From positions 62,001 to 126,000 of the forward strand of contig QTVU01000003.1 of the NCBI GenBank assembly GCA_003460745.1: 64,000 bases of DNA, read 5' to 3'. The position numbers and the translations under genes are program-made. This DNA is from Firmicutes bacterium AM55-24TS (lineage in GTDB: Bacteria > Bacillota > Clostridia > UBA1381). The notes beneath the pieces were generated by a model, which worked only from the letters and a program-made list of their open reading frames with translations, made no database searches and had not been told where the DNA came from. Positions 1 through 8,814 of the stretch are shown here, one piece after another. Position 1 is the first letter of the stretch, and each line of letters begins with the position of its first letter.

Positions 1-30
1 AAAATAAGTCATTTTTTTTTATAAATTAAA

Positions 31-59
31 TTGCTTTTTATTGGTTTTTCTGTTATAAT
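31..59 (+). promoter_or_regulatory. Promoter of murA
   Basis: TTGCTT (31-36), a 17-base spacer and TATAAT (54-59) form a sigma-A type promoter. The expected transcription start is about 25 bases upstream of the murA start codon. Confidence 0.65.
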
Positions 60-92
60 AGTTTAGAATAGATTTTGAAGGGGTGTATCGGA

Positions 93-1373
93 TTGGAGAA
101 ACTCTTAGTCAAGGGTGGTAACAAGCTTAGAGGCGAAGTTACTATAAGCGGTGCAAAGAATGCCGCAGTCGCAATATTGCCGGCTTGCCTTTTGGTTAAA
201 GGTAATTGCAGAATTGAAAATCTGCCTGATATAAAAGACGTAAAATTATTTTTACGAATACTTGAACAGCTTAATGCTGATGTTAAATATATAGATAAAA
301 ATACTGTTGATATAGATTGTACAAATGTTGATTCATATCGTCCGTTGGGTGACCTTACACGCAAAATGCGTGGTTCAAGCTATCTTATGGGCGCACTTTT
401 GGGTCGTTTTTCTAATTTTATTGTTGACCCGCCGGGCGGATGTGACTTTGGTACACGTCCTATCGACCAGCATATAAAAGCATTTGAAACGCTCGGTGCT
501 GACATTGACACATCAAAAGGTGTTATCGAAGGTTCTGCCGAAAATCTTTCTGGCGGAAATATTTTCTTTGACGTTATAACCGTCGGAGCGACAATCAACG
601 CTATGCTTGCGGCGACAACCGCAAACGGTATTACCGTTATCGAAAATGCCGCAAAAGAACCTCATATTGTTGATCTTGCGAATTTTCTTAACAATATGGG
701 TGCAAACATAAGAGGTGCGGGAACTGATACAATTAAAATTAAAGGTACAAAAGATTTGCACGGCGGAACATACACAATTATCCCCGACCAAATTGAAGCA
801 GGTACATTTATGATAGCGGCAGCCGCTACAAGAGGCGATGTTGTTCTTAAAAATGTAATTCCGCGTCACCTTGAAATCATAAGTGCAAAACTTATCGAGG
901 CAGGCGTTAATATTTCAGAGGGCGAAGACAGCGTAAGAGTTTGGGTTAATGACGATACAAAGTTTAAACACATTAATTTTATCGCTATGCCTTATCCCGG
1001 ATTTCCTACCGATATGCAGCCTCAGCTTGTAACGTTCCTTACAACAATCGAGGGCACAAGTATGGCTCGTGAGGGTGTTTGGGACAACCGTTTCAGATAT
1101 GTAAACGAATTAAAGCGTATGGGTGCTGATATTCGAGTTGAGGGCAAACTTGCGATTATTAACGGTGTTAATTCACTTATCGGTGCACACGTTAAGGCAA
1201 CAGACCTTCGTGCAGGTGCGGCAATGATTATTGCCGGTCTTATGGCTGAGGGTACTACCGAAATCACCGACATCTATCATATTGACAGAGGTTACGAAAA
1301 CTTTGAAGAAAAGTTCGTTAACCTCGGAGGCAGTATTGAAAGAATACAAGTCGTTGATGATTTATTGGATTAA
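93..1373 (+). CDS. murA: UDP-N-acetylglucosamine 1-carboxyvinyltransferase (MurA)
   Basis: This enzyme transfers enolpyruvate from PEP to UDP-GlcNAc, the first committed step of peptidoglycan synthesis in the cytoplasm. The protein starts MEKLLVKGGNKLRGEV, and the PGGCDFGTRPIDQH motif carries the catalytic Cys that fosfomycin targets in this family. The 426-residue length is normal. I chose TTG at 93 because AAGGGG lies 9 bases upstream; an in-frame TTG at 75 would add six residues and has no ribosome site. A terminator-like hairpin and yycJ follow. Many Firmicutes carry two MurA paralogues, so the MurA1/MurA2 (murZ) choice is open. Confidence 0.95.
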   Translation: MEKLLVKGGNKLRGEVTISGAKNAAVAILPACLLVKGNCRIENLPDIKDVKLFLRILEQLNADVKYIDKNTVDIDCTNVDSYRPLGDLTRKMRGSSYLMGALLGRFSNFIVDPPGGCDFGTRPIDQHIKAFETLGADIDTSKGVIEGSAENLSGGNIFFDVITVGATINAMLAATTANGITVIENAAKEPHIVDLANFLNNMGANIRGAGTDTIKIKGTKDLHGGTYTIIPDQIEAGTFMIAAAATRGDVVLKNVIPRHLEIISAKLIEAGVNISEGEDSVRVWVNDDTKFKHINFIAMPYPGFPTDMQPQLVTFLTTIEGTSMAREGVWDNRFRYVNELKRMGADIRVEGKLAIINGVNSLIGAHVKATDLRAGAAMIIAGLMAEGTTEITDIYHIDRGYENFEEKFVNLGGSIERIQVVDDLLD

Positions 1374-1384
1374 TTCAAAAATAC

Positions 1385-1413
1385 AAGCCTGCTTGACTTT
1401 TGTCGGCAGGCTT
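1385..1413 (+). terminator. Hairpin between murA and yycJ
   Basis: AAGCCTGC (1385-1392) pairs with GCAGGCTT (1406-1413), with an inner GAC/GTC stem and a TTTT loop. The tail AATTAATTTTA is only moderately U-rich, so this is a partial terminator or an mRNA-stabilising hairpin. Confidence 0.45.
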
Positions 1414-1435
1414 AATTAATTTTAGGAAGGTTAAA

Positions 1436-2212
1436 ATGGCTACTTTTGTTTCACTTATAAGCGGTTCGTCCGGTAATGCGACATTCGTTTCGGACGGCAA
1501 AACAAATTTACTTATAGATTGCGGTATGTCGGGTGCAAAATTAAAAGAATCGCTTCACGCTATTGACGTAATGCCCGAAAGCATTGACGCACTCCTAATA
1601 ACGCACGAACACGTTGACCATACAAAAGGTGCAGGGGTTATTTCAAGACGCTACAATATTCCTATTTACACTACACAAGGTACTCATACAAGTATGGATA
1701 TAGGCAATATTGCCGATGAAAATATTAAAATAATCACCGAAGATACAGATTTTGAAATAGGAAATATCGGAATATGTCCTTTTGCAATTCCGCATGACGC
1801 CGCACAACCTGTCGGTTTTAATTTTATGATTGGCGATGAAAAATATTCGCTTGCAACAGATATAGGCCAAATTACAAAAAGCATTTTAGAAAATATAACG
1901 GGCAGCAAAAAAATATTGCTTGAATCAAATCACGACGTTGAAATGCTTAAATGCGGTACATATCCGTATCCGCTGAAACGCAGAATATTGGGTGAATATG
2001 GTCACTTGTCAAACGAAACCGCCTCAAAAGTCGCTCTGCACCTTGTACAGAACGGCACTGAACACATTATGCTCGGTCATTTAAGCAAAGAAAACAACCG
2101 TCCGGAAATAGCTATGCTCGAAACATACAATTTACTTTCACAGTCGGGTGTTGATGTCGGCAAAGATATGACTTTGCAGGTTGCCGACAGATATAAGCCC
2201 ACTTTATTTTAA
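1436..2212 (+). CDS. yycJ: YycJ/WalJ-type metallo-beta-lactamase-fold hydrolase
   Basis: The protein is a cytoplasmic metallo-beta-lactamase-fold hydrolase of the YycJ (WalJ/VicX) family, linked in Bacillus to the WalRK cell-wall regulon and to DNA nuclease activity. It begins MATFVSLISGSSGNATFV and carries the metal-binding THEHVDHTKG motif near residue 57, with later metal-ligand candidates in GHLSNET and GHLSKEN. I chose ATG at 1436 behind AGGAAGG; upstream in-frame sequence falls in the intergenic hairpin. Unlike in Bacillus, walRK is not adjacent. rlmH follows after 12 bases, a neighbour pair also seen in Bacillus and relatives. Confidence 0.88.
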   Translation: MATFVSLISGSSGNATFVSDGKTNLLIDCGMSGAKLKESLHAIDVMPESIDALLITHEHVDHTKGAGVISRRYNIPIYTTQGTHTSMDIGNIADENIKIITEDTDFEIGNIGICPFAIPHDAAQPVGFNFMIGDEKYSLATDIGQITKSILENITGSKKILLESNHDVEMLKCGTYPYPLKRRILGEYGHLSNETASKVALHLVQNGTEHIMLGHLSKENNRPEIAMLETYNLLSQSGVDVGKDMTLQVADRYKPTLF

Positions 2213-2224
2213 ACGGAGGAAAAT

Positions 2225-2701
2225 ATGAATATAACTGTTATTTCCGTAGGCAAAATTAAAGAAAAATATTTCACTGCCGCTATTGATGAATATTCAAAGC
2301 GACTTTCAAGGTTTGCGAAATTAAATATAATCGAAGTAGCCGATGAAAAGATACCCGATAATGCGTCCGAAAAGGAAATGGAGCAAATAAAAGAAAAAGA
2401 GGGAAATAAAATCCTTGCAAAACTTCCGCAAAATTCGTTTGTTGTTACACTTTGCATTGAGGGCAAGGAACATTCTTCCGAAGAATTAGCGAAAAAAATC
2501 GCCGATATTTCAATGACTTCAAGTCATATTACATTCATAATCGGTGGCTCACTCGGTCTTTCCGATACCGTAAAATCAAAGTCGGCATTAAGATTGAGTT
2601 TCGGTAAAATGACACTTCCCCACCAGCTTATGCGTGTAGTTCTTCTTGAACAAATTTACCGTGCATTTAAAATTAATAATAATGAAAGTTATCATAAATA
2701 A
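2225..2701 (+). CDS. rlmH: 23S rRNA (pseudouridine1915-N3)-methyltransferase RlmH
   Basis: RlmH is a SPOUT-class methyltransferase that N3-methylates pseudouridine 1915 in helix 69 of 23S rRNA on the assembled 70S ribosome. The 158-residue protein begins MNITVISVGKIKEKYF and has the SAM-knot region FIIGGSLGLSDTV and the C-terminal LRVV/LLEQIYRAF-type segment (MRVVLLEQIYRAFKI) ending in YHK, all typical of the family. GGAGG lies 7 bases before the ATG. The gene is the last of the murA-yycJ-rlmH set and ends in a strong hairpin shared with the convergent proS. Confidence 0.95.
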   Translation: MNITVISVGKIKEKYFTAAIDEYSKRLSRFAKLNIIEVADEKIPDNASEKEMEQIKEKEGNKILAKLPQNSFVVTLCIEGKEHSSEELAKKIADISMTSSHITFIIGGSLGLSDTVKSKSALRLSFGKMTLPHQLMRVVLLEQIYRAFKINNNESYHK

Positions 2702-2726
2702 AGGAGTGGCTTAGCCACTCCTTTTG
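2700..2726. terminator. Bidirectional terminator between rlmH and proS
   Basis: AAGGAGTGGC (2701-2710) pairs with GCCACTCCTT (2714-2723) around a TTA loop, with A's on the left and T's on the right. It can serve both convergent genes. Confidence 0.8.
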
Positions 2727-2728
2727 AA

Positions 2729-4435
2729 TTATTTGTTATTGTTTATAAATTCAACAACGCCATTAACTGCGTCATCAATATTCTTTTCAACAGCATTTTC
2801 TGCTGTTCTTTCCTTATATTCAACAACGCCCTCGCCGCATTTTTTACCTACGACAATTCTTACAGGAATACCGATAAGGTCAGCGTCTTTGAACTTAACT
2901 CCGGCTCTTTCGTTTCTGTCGTCAAGCAATACTTCTATTCCCTTTGCCTTTAGGTCATTATATACTTTTTCGGCAATTTCACTCTGTTCTTCATTCTTAG
3001 AATTTACAGGGATAACGATTGCGTGATACGGTGCGATTGATACAGGCCAGATAATACCGTTTTCGTCATTGTTTTGCTCGATAGCCGCTGCAAGACAACG
3101 TGTAACACCTATACCGTAGCAACCCATAATAACAGTCTTGCTCTTTCCTGTTTCGTCAAGGCTCTTTAGTCCAAGTGCGTCAGAATACTTTGTACCAAGC
3201 TTGAATATATGTCCTACTTCGATACCTTGAGCAGTCTTTATAGGCTTGCCGCACTTAGGGCAAACGTCGCCTGTTTCGATTGTACGAATATCAGCAACTT
3301 CTGTCGGTGTGAAGTCCTTATTGATATTTACGTTCTTATAGTGCATATCTGTTTCATTTGCACCAACAATAAAGTTCTTCATCATTGTGACTTCTTTATC
3401 AACGTATACAGGAATATCAAGTCCCACAGGACCTGCAAAACCAACTTCTGCATTTGTAATCTGTCTTACCATAAACGGCTCGGCAAGTTCCAAATCGTCC
3501 ACACAGCCGACAAGATTTTTAAGCTTAACTTCGTTTACTTCTCTGTCACCTCTTACCATTGCGGCAACATACTTATCGTCAGCCTTATATATTATAGTCT
3601 TTGCAAAGTTATAAGCCTCTGCATTTAAGAAACTTACAAGTTCCTCGATTGTATGAGCATTCGGAGTATGGATTTTTTCCATATCCAAATCACCCTCCGG
3701 TGACGGCTTTTCTTGAGGAATACATTCAGCTTTTTCATAGTTAGCCGCATATCCGCAGTCATCACAATAAGCAATACCGTCCTCGCCTATTGGCGACTTA
3801 ACCATAAATTCCTGACTTCCGCTGCCGCCCATAGCACCGCTGTCAGCGTCAACGATAGTGAAATCAAGTCCAAGACGGTTGAATATTCTGCAATATGCGT
3901 CATACATTTTTTGATATGACTTATCAAGTCCTTCTTCCGTAAGGTCAAAGCTATACGCGTCCTTCATTATAAATTCACGGCTTCTTATAATACCGAATCT
4001 CGGACGTCCCTCGTCACGATACTTGTGCTGAATTTGATATAAAGTCATTGGGTATTCTTTATATGAACGAACACTGTCAATTACAGTTTGAGTGAAAAGT
4101 TCCTCGTGTGTAGGACCAAGACAGAAATCACGGTCGTTTCTGTCTTTCATTTTGAACATACTCGGTCCGAACACTTCCCATCTGCCCGAAGCCTGATAAG
4201 CCTCTGCCGGCAAAAGTGCAGACATCAAAAGTTCCTGTGCACCAGCGTTGTCCATTTCTTCACGGACAATCTGTTCAACCTTTTGCAAAGTGCGAAGTCC
4301 AAGCGGAAGATATGAGTATATACCCGCCGCAAGTTTTCTGATAAGACCTGCTCTCAACATTAATTTATGACTTGTTATTTCCGCCTCTGCCGGTACTTCT
4401 CTAAGCGTCGGCATAAGCAAGTTAGACATTCTCAT
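2729..4435 (-). CDS. proS: Prolyl-tRNA synthetase
   Basis: This is a class II aminoacyl-tRNA synthetase that charges tRNA-Pro. The 568-residue length matches the bacterial type, which carries an editing (INS) domain between motifs 2 and 3. Visible family signatures include the N-terminal [20 protein letters not shown], motif 2 region [12 protein letters not shown], and the C-terminal [13 protein letters not shown] (motif 3 area) followed by the anticodon-binding domain. It lies 20 bases downstream of argB, so it is probably co-transcribed with argC-argB, linking arginine biosynthesis to proline charging. There is no T-box leader in the short gap. Confidence 0.96.
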   Translation of the reverse strand: MRMSNLLMPTLREVPAEAEITSHKLMLRAGLIRKLAAGIYSYLPLGLRTLQKVEQIVREEMDNAGAQELLMSALLPAEAYQASGRWEVFGPSMFKMKDRNDRDFCLGPTHEELFTQTVIDSVRSYKEYPMTLYQIQHKYRDEGRPRFGIIRSREFIMKDAYSFDLTEEGLDKSYQKMYDAYCRIFNRLGLDFTIVDADSGAMGGSGSQEFMVKSPIGEDGIAYCDDCGYAANYEKAECIPQEKPSPEGDLDMEKIHTPNAHTIEELVSFLNAEAYNFAKTIIYKADDKYVAAMVRGDREVNEVKLKNLVGCVDDLELAEPFMVRQITNAEVGFAGPVGLDIPVYVDKEVTMMKNFIVGANETDMHYKNVNINKDFTPTEVADIRTIETGDVCPKCGKPIKTAQGIEVGHIFKLGTKYSDALGLKSLDETGKSKTVIMGCYGIGVTRCLAAAIEQNNDENGIIWPVSIAPYHAIVIPVNSKNEEQSEIAEKVYNDLKAKGIEVLLDDRNERAGVKFKDADLIGIPVRIVVGKKCGEGVVEYKERTAENAVEKNIDDAVNGVVEFINNNK

Positions 4436-4455
4436 TATATAAATTCCTCTCTTTA

Positions 4456-5328
4456 TTAATATTTATCACTCTTAATAAGCGTGCCGATACCTGTCTTTGT
4501 AAAGATTTCAAGTAACAGGCAATGCGGTATACGTCCGTCAATGATATGCGCACCCGTAACACCGCCGTCGATTGATTCAAGACAGCCAAGTACCTTTGGT
4601 ATCATACCGCCGCTGATGCTGCCGTCATGTATCATTTCATATATTTCATTTTTATGTATTTCGGCAATAACATTGCCGTCTTTATCCTTAATACCCTCAA
4701 CATCAGTAAGCAAAATAAGTTTTTCCGCCTCAACAGACGCCGCAACTGCCGCCGCAACCGTATCTGCATTAATATTGTAGCTGTTACCGTCCTCATCTGT
4801 ACCGATAGGAGCGATAACAGGGATATATTGATCCGATGACAATAAGTCAATCAAGCAATGCTTAACGTGAACAATATCGCCGACATAGCCTATATCAACC
4901 TTTTCGCCGTCCACTTCCGTATACTGCTTTTTACACTCGATAAAACTGCCGTCAATACCGCTGATACCGACTGCACGACCGCCGTTTGTATTAAGAAGTG
5001 CGACAATTTCTTTATTTGTTTTACCTATAAGTACCTGTTGAGCAGTCTGCATTGTAATATCGTCCGTCACACGCAAACCGTTTACGAATTTACTCTTTAC
5101 ACCGCGTTCGTTAAGTGCCTTTGAAATATCGGGACCTCCGCCGTGTACGACAATCGGATTAAGTCCGATGAACTTCAAAAGAGTAATATCCTCCATTACG
5201 GAGTTCTTTAATTCTTCGTTTATCATAGCATTACCGCCGTATTTGATAACAACGGTTTTGCCCGAAAATTTCTGTATATACGGAAGTGCTTCAATAAGTA
5301 TTCCCGCTTTTTTTATAAGTTCTTGCAT
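4456..5328 (-). CDS. argB: Acetylglutamate kinase
   Basis: ArgB phosphorylates N-acetylglutamate, the second step of arginine biosynthesis. The protein shows VIKYGGNAM and [10 protein letters not shown] (nucleotide and acetylglutamate binding) and the C-terminal [18 protein letters not shown], typical of the amino-acid kinase fold. I chose ATG at 5328, which has AGGGTGG just upstream; a GTG at 5337 would add three residues but overlaps the ribosome site. The resulting 290 residues are normal. It lies 15 bases downstream of argC, in the usual argCB order; argJ and argD are absent here and must lie elsewhere. Confidence 0.95.
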   Translation of the reverse strand: MQELIKKAGILIEALPYIQKFSGKTVVIKYGGNAMINEELKNSVMEDITLLKFIGLNPIVVHGGGPDISKALNERGVKSKFVNGLRVTDDITMQTAQQVLIGKTNKEIVALLNTNGGRAVGISGIDGSFIECKKQYTEVDGEKVDIGYVGDIVHVKHCLIDLLSSDQYIPVIAPIGTDEDGNSYNINADTVAAAVAASVEAEKLILLTDVEGIKDKDGNVIAEIHKNEIYEMIHDGSISGGMIPKVLGCLESIDGGVTGAHIIDGRIPHCLLLEIFTKTGIGTLIKSDKY

Positions 5329-5343
5329 TACTTCCACCCTCTA

Positions 5344-6381
5344 TTATAAATAAAATCCCGGATTTGTAAGGGCTGTCTTTTCGTCCAAGCCGAATAACAA
5401 GTTCATATTCTGAACGGCTTGTCCCGCAGCACCCTTTACAATATTGTCAAGTGACGATACGACTACGGCTCTTTGAAGTCTTTCATCATAGCACACGCCT
5501 ATATCAACGAAGTTTGAACCTGCAACGTGTTTTGTTTCGGGCAAGTCGCCCACTTCCTTAACTCTTACAAAAAATTCGTCTTTATAAAATTCCTTGTACA
5601 TTTCCGTAAGTTCTTCCGCACTTGACTTTCTGTTTAGATTTACATAGATTGTCGAAAGTATTCCGCGTTTTTGCGGAATAAGGTGCGGCGTAAACGAAAT
5701 CATTATTTCTTCACCTGCAACATTGCTAAGCTCCTGCTCGATTTCAGAAGTATGACGGTGAGTTGCTACCTTATACGCTTTCATATTTTCAGTACATTCG
5801 CAGAAACTGTTTTGAAGTTTAAGACCGCGTCCTGCACCTGTAACACCGGATTTTGCGTCAACAATAATATTCTTTGTTTCAGCAATTTTATTTGCCAAAA
5901 GCGGAACTGTTCCGAGTATTGAACAAGTTGTGTAACAGCCGGGGTTACCGATAAGTCTTGCATTCTTAATCTTATCTCTGTGAAGTTCGGGAAGTCCGTA
6001 AACAGACTCCTTTAAAAGTTCGGGTGATGAATGTTTTTCACCGTACCACTTTTCATACACTGCCACGTCATCATATCTGTAATCACCGCTAAGGTCGATA
6101 ACTTTAAGACCTTTTTCAAGTAATGACGGAATTACCGATTTTGACGCACCGTGCGGAAGTGCGGTAAATGCCACATCACAAGCACCGACCTTATCAAGGT
6201 CAAGTTCTTCACATTCCTTTTCAAGTACATGATTGAAGTTCTTATAAACATCACTTATCTTCTGTCCCGCAAAACTGTGCGAACCGAGTATTTCAATACT
6301 TACCTCCGGATGTGATGTTAATAATCTTACAAGCTCAATACCTGCATATCCCGTTGCTCCGAGAACTGCCGCTTTTATCAT
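5344..6381 (-). CDS. argC: N-acetyl-gamma-glutamyl-phosphate reductase
   Basis: ArgC reduces N-acetylglutamyl phosphate with NADPH to the semialdehyde, the third step of arginine synthesis. The protein starts MIKAAVLGATGYAGIELVRL (a Rossmann dinucleotide-binding start) and has the catalytic Cys in GNPGCYTT near residue 148, plus the HRHTSEIEQEL segment. The 345 residues match the family. It heads the argC-argB-proS unit and has a strong promoter about 80 bases upstream. I saw no convincing ArgR/AhrC operator. Confidence 0.95.
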   Translation of the reverse strand: MIKAAVLGATGYAGIELVRLLTSHPEVSIEILGSHSFAGQKISDVYKNFNHVLEKECEELDLDKVGACDVAFTALPHGASKSVIPSLLEKGLKVIDLSGDYRYDDVAVYEKWYGEKHSSPELLKESVYGLPELHRDKIKNARLIGNPGCYTTCSILGTVPLLANKIAETKNIIVDAKSGVTGAGRGLKLQNSFCECTENMKAYKVATHRHTSEIEQELSNVAGEEIMISFTPHLIPQKRGILSTIYVNLNRKSSAEELTEMYKEFYKDEFFVRVKEVGDLPETKHVAGSNFVDIGVCYDERLQRAVVVSSLDNIVKGAAGQAVQNMNLLFGLDEKTALTNPGFYL

Positions 6382-6457
6382 TTCGTATCCTTCCTTCCAA
6401 ATAAAAAATAAGGCACTTTATCGTTTTTTTACCCTATTTTTTGCTACTATCTAATTA

Positions 6458-6486
6458 ATTATAATACACATTTTGAAATTTGTAAA
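6458..6486 (-). promoter_or_regulatory. Promoter of argC-argB-proS
   Basis: On the minus strand TTTACA (6486-6481), a 17-base spacer and a perfect TATAAT (6463-6458) make a strong sigma-A promoter reading towards argC. Confidence 0.7.
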
Positions 6487-6532
6487 GGGTAAAATGCCAC
6501 ATTATTGTAATATGCTCTTAACAAAAATCAAG

Positions 6533-6561
6533 TTGAATTGTCACAGATTTACTTGTATAAT
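6533..6561 (+). promoter_or_regulatory. Promoter of the secreted-protein gene at 6600
   Basis: TTGAAT (6533-6538), 17 bases, then TATAAT (6556-6561). It is divergent from the argC promoter, with about 46 bases between the two -35 boxes. Confidence 0.65.
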
Positions 6562-6599
6562 GTATAATATTAAGAATTATGTAAACATAGGGGGGTGTG

Positions 6600-7850
6600 A
6601 TGTTGAAAAACAGAATATTCAGGTTGTTATCTGTTTTCTGTTCGATTGTAATTTTAATGTCCTGTCTTACATTCAGCACTGTTGTTGCTGATGAGCCTGT
6701 CGGCAAAATGGCGGCGGTATATGCTTATGTACTTAATAACTATTTGTACACTTACAGTTCAATGCACACCGAAAACGCAGGTGATTCTCTTTCAATTTCG
6801 GAGGACAATATACCTAACGGCGTTGTGTACAGTGATATAGTAAATTTTGACGCAAATGAAAATCCGTATCTTGTTATTTTCCTTGCGGACAGCGGATACA
6901 CTACCGCCTCATGTCACGTTTGGAAATATAACGAAGAAACGGAAAATGCGGAACGTATCGCTATTTTAGACGTTAATTACAATCAAATACCGCTTGGTCA
7001 ATCGGGTGTATTTTCTCTCGGTTCAAACGCTGAAAAACGTTATATAACATACAAGGTGTTTGAAGGTGACGAACTTGTTCACGCGGATTATTACACCGTT
7101 ATCGACGGTGATGCGTTTGAATATGTAAACGCACCGCAGGTACTTTCGGAAACAGGTGTTATGGACTTCAGTTCGGAATATTTCCACCCTAATGTTGACG
7201 TTTCTCATTATAACCAAAATATCGGCAACTTTTTCGACAAGCTGAAAAACTCAGCCGCAGACAGTGTTACATATGAGGACATTGCGGAACGTTTGAGCGA
7301 TGAGGACGAACATCAGATTGAAGAAGTTCTTAAAAATGTAGTAAGCTATACCGATTTTGATATTGCCAACTACACTACTATGGACGAATACCAAAACGCA
7401 CTTAACGTCGAACCGAACGGTGACAGATTTTATCTGATTTCAGAGGCATATAATCTTGGTGACGAGATTTATTACGTTCGTTTCTCTACCGACCGTTCAT
7501 ATTACAACTATGCACTTTTGCGCAGAAGTGATATGGCTGATAACGGTTATCAGATTTTAAAGGTCAGAACAGACTGTATACCTCTTTCGGACAGAGAACT
7601 TAAACAGATAAAAGCCGATTACGACAGAAACACTTTACTTTATAAAAAATCAAAAGGTACTCTGAAGCTTTCAAAAACATCAAAGTATGATGACAGCGAC
7701 GGTCTTTCAGAGCCTACAAAAGCACCGGCTATTCATATTGAGAAATCATTAAAGAGTTCAACCCGTCTGCCGGCAGTATGCTTGGGCGGCGGTATCGCAA
7801 TAGCCTTGCTTACTGTTTTATGGGTTTACCTTTACAGTGACAACAATTAA
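6600..7850 (+). CDS. Secreted, C-terminally membrane-anchored protein of unknown function
   Basis: I do not recognise a family. The 416-residue protein has an N-terminal signal segment (basic MLKNRIFR, then a hydrophobic stretch, cleavage likely after about residue 31 near VVADEP), a large extracytoplasmic acidic region rich in Asp, Asn and Tyr, and a C-terminal transmembrane helix (LPAVCLGGGIAIALLTVLWV) followed by a short tail. This layout suggests a surface protein held by its C-terminal helix. ATG at 6600 was chosen behind AGGGGGG. It is monocistronic, with its own promoter and terminator. There are no sortase or repeat motifs. Confidence 0.6.
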   Translation: MLKNRIFRLLSVFCSIVILMSCLTFSTVVADEPVGKMAAVYAYVLNNYLYTYSSMHTENAGDSLSISEDNIPNGVVYSDIVNFDANENPYLVIFLADSGYTTASCHVWKYNEETENAERIAILDVNYNQIPLGQSGVFSLGSNAEKRYITYKVFEGDELVHADYYTVIDGDAFEYVNAPQVLSETGVMDFSSEYFHPNVDVSHYNQNIGNFFDKLKNSAADSVTYEDIAERLSDEDEHQIEEVLKNVVSYTDFDIANYTTMDEYQNALNVEPNGDRFYLISEAYNLGDEIYYVRFSTDRSYYNYALLRRSDMADNGYQILKVRTDCIPLSDRELKQIKADYDRNTLLYKKSKGTLKLSKTSKYDDSDGLSEPTKAPAIHIEKSLKSSTRLPAVCLGGGIAIALLTVLWVYLYSDNN

Positions 7851-7857
7851 AAACGAA

Positions 7858-7888
7858 AATCCGATGGTATGAAACCATCGGATTTTTT
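7858..7888. terminator. Bidirectional terminator
   Basis: CCGATGGT (7861-7868) pairs with ACCATCGG (7874-7881), extended by AAT/ATT and followed by six T's. The core stem CCGATGG/CCATCGG recurs in the metK terminator at 16440. Confidence 0.8.
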
Positions 7889-7890
7889 GA

Positions 7891-8790
7891 TTATTTTTTA
7901 TTTTTCTTTTTTAATTTCCACGTTTTTTCTTTAAGTTTTGCAAGCTGTTCTTCGTATCTTCTTGACGTCAAATTTGGGAATGCTTTAATAATACGTTTTT
8001 GGAATATATGCGTTTCTTTAACAAGATTATCGTACTTCGCTTTAAGTTCGTCCAAATCGTCCTTATGCTTTAACTTGATTTCTTCTTTCTTATGCTCGTA
8101 CTTCTCTTTCATATCGTCCAAATTCTCACGAATTTCCTGTACGTTTTCACTGTTGTATATCTCAATGCCCTTTTTCATAATATCGTTGGCACCGTCATAA
8201 ATATGTTCGCCGACTTCGTCGGAAACACTATGAATTTTCTTCGCAATATCATTCATAAGTTTAACACGTTTTGTAAGATTATTAATGGTTATAACGGTTA
8301 TAATAACGTCAGCCACAAACACTGCCGCAAAAAATACAACTGCAACAAGTCCCAACATATGCGGTATAAATCTTACAAATCCGAGTATAACAGGGTGAAT
8401 ACCTTTCATAAGCGCGATACACACAAAACCCCAATATATCGAAAATTTAAGGCATATGTAACCGCCTATGTTAAACGGCATATCCGTATAATCCCACCAA
8501 CGTGCGTGAAATATTTTGTCGAGTGCAAAACCTGTAATCAGTTCCAATATTGACGTAAGCAACGCTGAGCCGACAAAAAGTAAAAATATATTGTCTTTTA
8601 TCGGCGTAAGACATAATACAACTATCACACCTCCGACACCGTATATCGGACAAACAGGTCCGTTTAGGAAACCGCGGTTTATAAAATGTCCTTCATTCAG
8701 TCCGCAAAATACTACTTCGATACACCAACCGAAAAATGCGTAAATGAAGAATAGCCATAAAAGTTCATAAATTGAATAGCCTAATATCAT
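7891..8790 (-). CDS. CmpB-family putative ABC-transporter permease-like membrane protein
   Basis: The N-terminal about 170 residues hold five or so hydrophobic segments with the pattern FFGWCIEV, NRGFLNGPVCPIYGVG and HARWWDYTD, which I recognise as the CmpB/type IV ABC-transporter-like family (Pfam ABC_trans_CmpB) common in Clostridia. The remaining about 130 residues form a charged Glu/Lys-rich coiled coil in the cytoplasm, ending KEKTWKLKKKNKK. No ATPase partner is adjacent, so the transport role is a family label and not shown. The gene lies 24 bases downstream of the ClC gene and is probably co-transcribed with it. Confidence 0.7.
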   Translation of the reverse strand: MILGYSIYELLWLFFIYAFFGWCIEVVFCGLNEGHFINRGFLNGPVCPIYGVGGVIVVLCLTPIKDNIFLLFVGSALLTSILELITGFALDKIFHARWWDYTDMPFNIGGYICLKFSIYWGFVCIALMKGIHPVILGFVRFIPHMLGLVAVVFFAAVFVADVIITVITINNLTKRVKLMNDIAKKIHSVSDEVGEHIYDGANDIMKKGIEIYNSENVQEIRENLDDMKEKYEHKKEEIKLKHKDDLDELKAKYDNLVKETHIFQKRIIKAFPNLTSRRYEEQLAKLKEKTWKLKKKNKK

Positions 8791-8814
8791 TTATTTGTTC
8801 CTTTCGTTATAAAA

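Noticed and set aside
6400..6490. ArgR/AhrC operator upstream of argC
   Set aside because: A/T-rich sequence gives only partial matches to the TNTGNATWWWWATNCANA pattern; not better than chance.
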